Shown here: positions 40,797 through 45,818 of the stretch, one piece after another
Layout: every line of letters starts with the position of its first letter
How positions within the stretch are numbered: position 1 is the stretch's first letter
From: Ignavibacteria bacterium
GTDB taxonomy: Bacteria > Bacteroidota > Ignavibacteria > Tepidaquicellales > OLB5
Reading direction: 5' to 3'
NCBI GenBank assembly: GCA_030835085.1
Contig: JAUQWQ010000175.1
Span: forward strand, 1 to 45,818
DNA: 45,818 nucleotides
Position numbers and translations under genes: made by a program
The notes under the pieces: generated by a model
Database searches by the model: none
The model's input: the letters and a program-made list of their open reading frames with translations, nothing else
What the model was told of the DNA's origin: nothing

Positions 40797-40842
40797 CATT
40801 CCCAAACCGGAGTTTGTCCGAAGGACTCCTTTGGAGGGAATG
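40797..40842. repeat. 46-nt perfect cloverleaf repeat
   Basis: Closing stem CATTCC (40797-40802) / GGAATG (40837-40842). Inside are three directly abutting arms: CAAAC/GTTTG with loop CGGA (40803-40816), TCC/GGA with loop GAA (40817-40825) and CTCC/GGAG with loop TTT (40826-40836). Every base is either in a stem or a loop; there are no unpaired junction bases. Confidence 0.8.
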
Positions 40843-40857
40843 AGATTTTTGTTTTCT

Positions 40858-40882
40858 GTCGTTGGTCAGCAAGACCAACGAC
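40858..40882. repeat. GTCGTTGGTC hairpin
   Basis: 10-bp arms GTCGTTGGTC (40858-40867) and GACCAACGAC (40873-40882) with loop AGCAA. It resembles the GTTGTTGGTG / CACCAACAAC hairpin at 32030-32053, with paired substitutions. Confidence 0.8.
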
Positions 40883-40951
40883 GGGGAACACTAGTTATTA
40901 TGCAAATATCCCGAAAAAGAAGGGGTATTTCAAGTTAAAAGAAGTTTACAA

Positions 40952-41051
40952 CCTCACCCCCGTCCCCTCTCCTAAAAGGAGAGGGGGGACATTCCTTGAA
41001 ATTTTGGGTTTGACTCCCCTCTCCCTTCGGGAGAGGGGTTAGGGGGTGAGG
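40952..41051 (+). repeat. 100-bp TIR element, copy 2
   Basis: Same terminal repeats (CCTCACCCCC 40952-40961, GGGGGTGAGG 41042-41051) and inner hairpins as copy 1; the first inner loop is AAA-rich (CTCCTAAAAGGAG) and a few single-base changes separate the copies. It ends 16 nt past the stop codon of the minus-strand gluzincin gene. Confidence 0.85.
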
Positions 41052-41067
41052 GAAAATCAGCTTTTCT

Positions 41068-41958
41068 TCACTCGTACTTCAAAGTCTTTACCCATGCCAA
41101 ATAATCTGCATCAAGCTCGCTTATTGATCTGCCCGTAATCTTTTCCATTTGCGAAATGCCGGTGTTATCTGTATTGTATGCATCGCGGAAATGTTTGTAA
41201 TATTTTTTAAGCAGGCCCTGCTCCTGCAGGTACATGCACAGGTAACGGGCTTGTGAATAATTCACGTCGCTTCCGTCACCATAGAATTCTTCCCAGTTGG
41301 TTTTCATCAGCTTTTCAATTGAAGTGTAGCTTTTATCGGCAATGGCATCCTGCAGCGCCGGCAGGCGCCAGTTAACATAGCCGAGTATGGTTTTGTTGTT
41401 CAGCGAGCATCTTTCGTAAAGCGAGCCCAAGCCCTCATTGAACCATGAAGGGATATCGGGGAAGTCATACCGCGCAAGCGCATGTGTCATTTCATGCACA
41501 AGCGTTCCTGTGCCGGTGTTGATATTCATAAGCATTGTTTTTTCTGATGGCTTGTAATATCCGTATTTTGAGAGGTCATCATCATCGTAAAGAGTCTTAG
41601 CCCAGTACCTGTATGTTTTATCATCTTTGAAAAGGAAAATTGTTGTAGCTTCACCGGGTCTTGTGGAAAAATAATCGTTGTAAAAGCACTCAACGGCTTT
41701 ATCAATTGTGCTGTTCAATATCTTTTCGGTTTCCGTCTCACTCAGATTACTGGCTATTACAAAATATGAATGCTCCTTGACGATAAAATCATCACTTAGC
41801 GAACGCTTTAACTCGTTTATACGTGCTGTAAAGTTAATATTCACACTGTCAGAACCGGTGACGGGATGGGTTGGTTTATCCATTACAGCAGGTGAGTTTG
41901 CCGGGCGGCAATCTGAAACAAAAAATACCAGCATCAGATATAAAATAAATGTCTTCAT
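41068..41958 (-). CDS. Gluzincin-type metallopeptidase-like lipoprotein
   Basis: A 296-residue exported protein. The N-terminus KTFILYLMLVFFVSDC looks like a lipoprotein signal (Asp at -1 is unusual). The zinc motif is HEMTH in TGTLVHEMTHALARYDF, followed by PSWFNEGLGSLYER with the downstream Glu, the pattern of the peptidase MA/DUF1570 gluzincins. YWAKTLYDDDD and the end ISELDADYLAWVKTL complete a compact domain. Likely an envelope peptidase of unknown substrate. The gene stands alone between the TIR element and the divergent sigma operon. Confidence 0.78.
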   Translation of the reverse strand: MKTFILYLMLVFFVSDCRPANSPAVMDKPTHPVTGSDSVNINFTARINELKRSLSDDFIVKEHSYFVIASNLSETETEKILNSTIDKAVECFYNDYFSTRPGEATTIFLFKDDKTYRYWAKTLYDDDDLSKYGYYKPSEKTMLMNINTGTGTLVHEMTHALARYDFPDIPSWFNEGLGSLYERCSLNNKTILGYVNWRLPALQDAIADKSYTSIEKLMKTNWEEFYGDGSDVNYSQARYLCMYLQEQGLLKKYYKHFRDAYNTDNTGISQMEKITGRSISELDADYLAWVKTLKYE

Positions 41959-42133
41959 ATTACGTATATATAGTTGTTACACCATTAAACTTAAATAATA
42001 AAGTTTTGTTTCTTGCCTAACAAGTGTTAGCTAAATGATGTAATTATTTTATCAATTTTACAAATATTTACACCAAATTGAGGAAAATTTTATCATATTA
42101 AGAAGTAACTATTTTAAGTAAGTTAACGGAAAT

Positions 42134-42161
42134 TTGACAACTTGAAATAGTGCATTAAATT
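42134..42161 (+). promoter_or_regulatory. Candidate promoter of the sigma operon
   Basis: TTGACA (42134-42139), 16 bp, TAAATT (42156-42161). It stands 34 nt before the TTG start codon. The preceding T also gives TTTG, so both promoter styles partly fit. Confidence 0.5.
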
Positions 42162-42195
42162 GCTTAATTTAATGAACTAAAAATAAGGGAAATTG

Positions 42196-42909
42196 TTGAA
42201 AAAAGATAACTCAAAACACGAGAAAGATATTAATACAACACAGAACTTACCAGAGCCCGAAAATCTGCCCGTAAATGATGAGGATATTGATGCTGATGAA
42301 TCAATGGGTGAAGATAACCCGCTGGATAAATTAAGTCCTGCTGAGCTTGATGCCCGTAAAAAGGACTTTGAAGCCGAGGCAATTCCTCACATGAAAATAC
42401 TGTATAATTACGCACTTCGGATGTCAGGTGACCAGCTTGAAGCTGATGACCTGGTACAGGATACCTATATGCGCGCTTTCAGGTTTTTCCACAAGTTTGA
42501 GCGGGGAACTAACTGCAAAGCGTGGCTGTTCAGGATAATGAAGAATTGTTATATCAACAAGTACCGCAAGACTAAAAAAGAGCCATCAAAAGTTGATTAT
42601 GAAGATGTACAGAACTTTTACGACTCAATAAGAGATGATGTAGTTGATCCGAACGATCTGGAACACAAGGTGTTCTCGAACCTGCTTGATGATGAATTAA
42701 TGAATGCTCTCAATTCACTGCAGGATGATTATAAAACGGTTGTAATACTGTGTGACCTTGAAGGATTAAGCTATGAAGAAATAGCTGAGTTCCTTGATGT
42801 GCCGATAGGTACAGTAAGAAGCCGCCTTCACAGGGGAAGAAAAATATTACAGAAAAAGCTTCAGGACTACGCAAAGTCCAGGGGCTATTCGGTTGAATCA
42901 ATGGCGTAG
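42196..42909 (+). CDS. ECF-type RNA polymerase sigma factor
   Basis: A 237-residue sigma factor. TTG 42196 is 5 nt after an AGGGA site; TTG 42193 is the alternative. An acidic N-terminal extension (about 1-55, LPEPENLPVNDEDIDADESMGED) precedes region 2 (KILYNYALRMSGDQLEADDLVQDTYMRAFRFFHKFERGTNCKAWLFRIMKNCYINKYRK). Region 4 is MNALNSLQDDYKTVVILCDLEGLSYEEIAEFLDVPIGTVRSRLHRGRKILQKKL. It heads an operon with a membrane anti-sigma-like protein and a TlpA-like protein. Confidence 0.9.
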   Translation: MKKDNSKHEKDINTTQNLPEPENLPVNDEDIDADESMGEDNPLDKLSPAELDARKKDFEAEAIPHMKILYNYALRMSGDQLEADDLVQDTYMRAFRFFHKFERGTNCKAWLFRIMKNCYINKYRKTKKEPSKVDYEDVQNFYDSIRDDVVDPNDLEHKVFSNLLDDELMNALNSLQDDYKTVVILCDLEGLSYEEIAEFLDVPIGTVRSRLHRGRKILQKKLQDYAKSRGYSVESMA

Positions 42910-42990
42910 GTCTTTTAAACCTGCTTCCCATAAGGGTTTAACCGGATCTAAAAAGGAGAAAATTGTTATTATCAAAAACCATCAAATACT

Positions 42991-43926
42991 ATGCCTATGG
43001 GTCTAAATACTACTACTTTTAACATAGATGAATTAATTTCATCTTATGCAGATAACCAAATTACAGATCCTGAAACAAAGAAACAAATAGAAGACCTTTT
43101 AAGCAAAGATCAGAAGCTTAGTGCGAAATACAAAGCGGAAGTTCTTACAAAAGAGTTATTAAGATCAAGGTTACCTGAAGCGGAGCTTCCAAAAGCAACA
43201 TATCAGAAAGTGATGTTATCAATTGATAACATGATAGCTGATTCTAAAAAAAAATACAGTACAGCCTCAATTAGTCACGGTATAACATCCGCGGCTGAAG
43301 CTGAATATCCCTCATTCTGGCAATCATTAAAAGAATCTTTCACCGAAAAATTCATCGGCGTTCCAAGATATGCATTTGCCGTTCTGGCATTTGTTATTAT
43401 CGGGGGACTCGTTGTATTTTCAGGCAGTAAAAAAACACGCAATCCGTATATTCTAACCGGCACAGAATCAAGCTTAATGGTGCAGGCAGTTAACAGCTTC
43501 CATAAAGTATTAAAGGGAGATGTTAAGCCGCAGCTTACTTCTAGCAATGCAGCCGAAGTTGAAAAATACGTGATGGAAAAAGCGCACTTCGATCCGTACG
43601 TGCCCGTAATTGAAAATTACCAGATAGCAGGCGTGGTTTGCAATGAATATAAAGGACAGGAGCTTGCTCATATTATTTACAAGAACAATGACGGCTCTAT
43701 GTTATATATTATGCAGGTGCCAATTTCAGCGTTAAATAAAAAGAGCGTTGATCTGCCCGATGATGTACAAAAGGAAATAACAAAGGCGCAGTTTTACATG
43801 TGCGATGAAGTTGATGAAAACGACTGTACTATGACACTTTGGTACAAGGAAAACAATGTTTGTGCCTCTATGACAACAATGCCCAAGCAGGAAATGTACA
43901 CAACATTCACAAGGTTCAATAAATAG
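42991..43926 (+). CDS. Membrane anti-sigma factor-like protein
   Basis: A 311-residue protein with a cytoplasmic N-terminal part (FNIDELISSYADNQITDPETKKQIEDLLSKDQKLSAKYKAEVLTKELL), one membrane segment at about 127-146 (RYAFAVLAFVIIGGLVVFSG) and an extracytoplasmic domain. The N-terminal SYADNQI...EDLL pattern is that of anti-sigma factors without a zinc site. The outer domain has several Cys (VVCNEYKG, MCDEVDENDC, NNVC), which could sense redox state, in line with the TlpA-like neighbour. The gene follows the sigma gene by 81 nt; an AAGGAG site at about 42952 is too far from the ATG to serve it well. Confidence 0.75.
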   Translation: MPMGLNTTTFNIDELISSYADNQITDPETKKQIEDLLSKDQKLSAKYKAEVLTKELLRSRLPEAELPKATYQKVMLSIDNMIADSKKKYSTASISHGITSAAEAEYPSFWQSLKESFTEKFIGVPRYAFAVLAFVIIGGLVVFSGSKKTRNPYILTGTESSLMVQAVNSFHKVLKGDVKPQLTSSNAAEVEKYVMEKAHFDPYVPVIENYQIAGVVCNEYKGQELAHIIYKNNDGSMLYIMQVPISALNKKSVDLPDDVQKEITKAQFYMCDEVDENDCTMTLWYKENNVCASMTTMPKQEMYTTFTRFNK

Positions 43927-43961
43927 AATTTTTTTAAGAAAGATAAATAAGAAATATTTCA

Positions 43962-44567
43962 ATGAAACGGGTACTTTTAGCAGCAATACTGGCCGCAGCA
44001 GTTTCTTTTAATTGTTCAAAAACAACTGAAAAGACTGATGTAAAGCCGCAGGATAATAAACAGAATACTCAGCAGCAGCAGAAGCAGGATACAAAACCCG
44101 CCTCAGGCAGCTCGTTTGTTGTGAAGGATGTTGATAAAGATGTGACCAAAAACGAGATGGTTGATTTTAAGTGGGATGAGAACGGCAAAGAAATGAAGCT
44201 TAGCGATTACAAAGGTAAAGTAATTTTACTGAACTTCTGGGCAACATGGTGCCCCCCGTGCAGGAAAGAGCTGCCGGACCTTTCGACACTATCAACTGAA
44301 TTAAAAGATAAAGATTTCAAGATGATTGGCGTATCTGTGGATGATAACCAGGAGGTGCTGAATAATTTCCTTAAATCAAATAACCTTTCATACACGGTTG
44401 TATTTGAACCCAACGAGCTTGTGGCAAAGTATATGACATCAGCAGGGCAGAACCAGAACGTTGTGCCGCAGACATACATCATAGATAAGAACGGCAAGGT
44501 TGTTGAGGCAATAATGGGTTCCAGAAGCAAAGCTGATTTTTTGAGTTTGATAAATAAGTATTTGTAA
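43962..44567 (+). CDS. TlpA-like thioredoxin-fold lipoprotein
   Basis: A 201-residue exported protein. Signal peptide RVLLAAILAAAVSFNC, probably a lipoprotein (Cys20), then a Gln/Lys-rich linker and a thioredoxin domain: VILLNFWATWCPPCRKELPDL with active site WCPPC (about residues 94-98), MIGVSVDDNQEVLNNF and cis-Pro in VVPQTYIIDKNG. It reduces disulfides in the periplasm, e.g. in cytochrome maturation. Third gene of the sigma operon, 35 nt after the anti-sigma gene, so the sigma factor may control a thiol-stress or cytochrome function. Confidence 0.9.
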   Translation: MKRVLLAAILAAAVSFNCSKTTEKTDVKPQDNKQNTQQQQKQDTKPASGSSFVVKDVDKDVTKNEMVDFKWDENGKEMKLSDYKGKVILLNFWATWCPPCRKELPDLSTLSTELKDKDFKMIGVSVDDNQEVLNNFLKSNNLSYTVVFEPNELVAKYMTSAGQNQNVVPQTYIIDKNGKVVEAIMGSRSKADFLSLINKYL

Positions 44568-44593
44568 GTGATAAATTTTATAGTTTTATAATG

Positions 44594-44623
44594 AGCCGGC
44601 TCACATTTTGAGCCGGCTTTTTT
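44594..44623 (+). terminator. Strong rho-independent terminator
   Basis: Perfect 10-bp arms AGCCGGCTCA (44594-44603) and TGAGCCGGCT (44609-44618), loop CATTT, then a T-run. It ends the sigma/anti-sigma/TlpA operon. Confidence 0.92.
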
Positions 44624-44750
44624 AATTATAGTTGCAGGTGATAAACAGCCGCAGCAGTCAGGCACTAACAACAGGAAAAGTCAGGATTTCTGATTAAATG
44701 ACGATCGTCATTTGATCAGCCTTAGAAACAAGGTTGATTAAAAAACTTCG

Positions 44751-45818
44751 TTATTTTATCAACAACATCTTCTTTGTTTCTGCAAATACCTCCTTTCCGG
44801 AAGTCACTGTTAATTTGTAAAAAAATACACCTGATGCGTATTTACTTCCATCAAAATCTACCTTATATATTCCTGCATTCTGTTTTTGATTTATAAGCAT
44901 TTTTAAACTTCTGCCAACTATATCATATACTTCCAAATTAACATATGAATTGTTCTTTGATATTTGGTATTTGATATTTGTAGTTGGGTTGAATGGATTC
45001 GGGTAATTCTGAAATAACATAAACTCCTTTGGTACTTCACTGCTAATTTGCTGCAATCCTGTTATAAAAGTTGTATCTCCTCCATTGGTTGTATGGATAC
45101 CGCCGTTTGAATTGTATGCCCAGCCTATTCTTTTATTTATAAACTGTACATGTGAGTATGCTGCTAAATGTATAGTTGTATCAGGTACATTAAATAACCA
45201 GTTATTACCGCCGTTTGTTGTGCGGAATAAGATCCCCCTGAACTGCCCTGCACCATAAAATGCTTCTCCGCCGGCTGCCCAAACAGTATCACTATTCAAA
45301 ATTGAAATACTTGAAACCGCCGCAGAAAGTATTATCCCGCCAGTGGGTAATACCTGGTTAAACCAGTTCAATCCGCCATTTGTGGTTTTATCAAAATATG
45401 GTGTCCCGTTTATATTACTGCATTTCCAGCCTGTTAATGTATCAACTAATTTCATATCTGTAAAACCTGTTGTACCCGTTATTATATTCCAGTTCAATCC
45501 TCCATTCGTTGTTTTATATAAAAAAGTATTTCCTCTGCTGCTAAAACCTATTCTGCTGTTATACATATATATCTTATCAGGCTTTATGGTATTATTCACA
45601 ATCCAGTTTGTACCGCCGTTAGTGGTCTTAAATACGCCGCCTGTTAGATTTTCTGATTCTACTAACCAAATAGTATCATTATTTAACACACTCATATCAT
45701 CCCATTTTTCTGCCGAAGGACTATTTACTAAAAACCAATTTAAACCTGCGTTAGTGGTTTTACTTAAATAAGTCGTCCCTCCCCCGCTTCCCCCGCAAGC
45801 ATAACCTGTATTTATATT
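44751..45818 (-). CDS. T9SS-secreted Ycf48/BNR-repeat protein, 5' end cut by window
   Basis: The minus-strand frame is open to the window edge; 355 residues are visible and the start lies outside. An ATG at 45695 is not the start because the same repeats continue upstream (LSKTTNAGLNWFLVNSPS). The body repeats TTNGGTNWIVNN, KTTNGGLNWNIITG and FRTTNGGNNWLF (photosystem II assembly factor Ycf48/BNR-like propeller). The T9SS C-terminal domain starts near LFQNYPNPFNPTTNIKYQI and ends KKMLLIK. Fifth T9SS cargo in the window; function unknown. Confidence 0.87.
   Translation of the reverse strand, partial: NINTGYACGGSGGGTTYLSKTTNAGLNWFLVNSPSAEKWDDMSVLNNDTIWLVESENLTGGVFKTTNGGTNWIVNNTIKPDKIYMYNSRIGFSSRGNTFLYKTTNGGLNWNIITGTTGFTDMKLVDTLTGWKCSNINGTPYFDKTTNGGLNWFNQVLPTGGIILSAAVSSISILNSDTVWAAGGEAFYGAGQFRGILFRTTNGGNNWLFNVPDTTIHLAAYSHVQFINKRIGWAYNSNGGIHTTNGGDTTFITGLQQISSEVPKEFMLFQNYPNPFNPTTNIKYQISKNNSYVNLEVYDIVGRSLKMLINQKQNAGIYKVDFDGSKYASGVFFYKLTVTSGKEVFAETKKMLLIK

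Noticed and set aside
40797-40842. tRNA gene
   Set aside because: The cloverleaf is only 46 nt and has no acceptor end, anticodon-loop or T-loop sequence.
40772-40891. N-terminal extension of the Gfo/Idh/MocA protein
   Set aside because: The extra 40 residues come from the cloverleaf and hairpin repeats; a TTG at 40771 gives the normal family start.

Overview
The window looks like a chromosomal piece of an AT-rich, Gram-negative bacterium of the Bacteroidota/Ignavibacteriota (FCB) branch. The main evidence is five secreted proteins that end in nearly the same type IX secretion (T9SS) C-terminal sorting domain: a QN[FY]PNPFNP motif, then a DxxG[RK] and GxYxxxxD/N pattern, ending in KM[IVL]L[LIV]K. 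Other hints are Cys lipoproteins, small outer-membrane barrels, one promoter of the TTTG-N19-TAnnTTTG type, and a high density of hairpin repeats between genes. Assignment to Ignavibacteria is my inference from protein style. No rRNA, tRNA or CRISPR array was recognised.

Layout. 1-1423: the 3' part of an acyl-CoA carboxylase carboxyltransferase gene, followed by an overlapping pair of small genes (DUF5674-like plus a helical partner). 1442-9672: a long minus-strand series with a P-loop kinase, a GH26-like glycosidase, a GrpB-GNAT fusion, then a set that looks like a quinone/catechol/electrophile stress regulon (CatE-like VOC dioxygenase, small alpha-beta protein, LmbE-type deacetylase, nitroreductase, pirin, YceI, MarR regulator) and a GNAT. 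The MarR promoter has two palindromes placed on its -35 and -10 elements. 9683-17415: an envelope and secreted-protein block with two T9SS cargo proteins, three small barrels, a PD40 lipoprotein and an LEA14-like lipoprotein. 17450-20060: a TrmB-like regulator and an ECF sigma/anti-sigma pair. 20198-22479: an HHH protein, a membrane class III adenylate cyclase, a GNAT and a small membrane protein.

22483-28648: two paralogous DAACS (glutamate/dicarboxylate) symporters with an unusual extracytoplasmic insert flank a CtpE-like P-type ATPase and a frameshifted four-helix-bundle (S23) gene. The S23 gene sits between inverted GGCAAAAG-rich repeats, with a 4 x 50 bp tandem array on one side. 28649-29862 and 31450-32279 are gene-free hairpin-repeat islands on either side of a T9SS beta-propeller protein. 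32280-35096: the three-gene proton-translocating transhydrogenase operon. 35269-39183: a kelch/T9SS protein, a Xaa-Pro peptidase and a glycosyltransferase. 39184-41051: a Gfo/Idh/MocA oxidoreductase between two copies of a 100 bp TIR-bearing element and several other hairpins, including a perfect cloverleaf. 41068-44567: a gluzincin lipoprotein and a sigma/anti-sigma/TlpA operon. 44751-end: a T9SS Ycf48-like protein cut by the window edge.

The strongest candidates for undescribed biology are: (1) the S23 four-helix-bundle cassette with its inverted and tandem repeats; (2) the many hairpins whose stems differ while pairing and a 3-nt loop are kept, culminating in a 46-nt cloverleaf; (3) the MarR-controlled electrophile-stress cluster with its two-operator promoter. 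All functions are read from sequence and memory of families; no database search was run.
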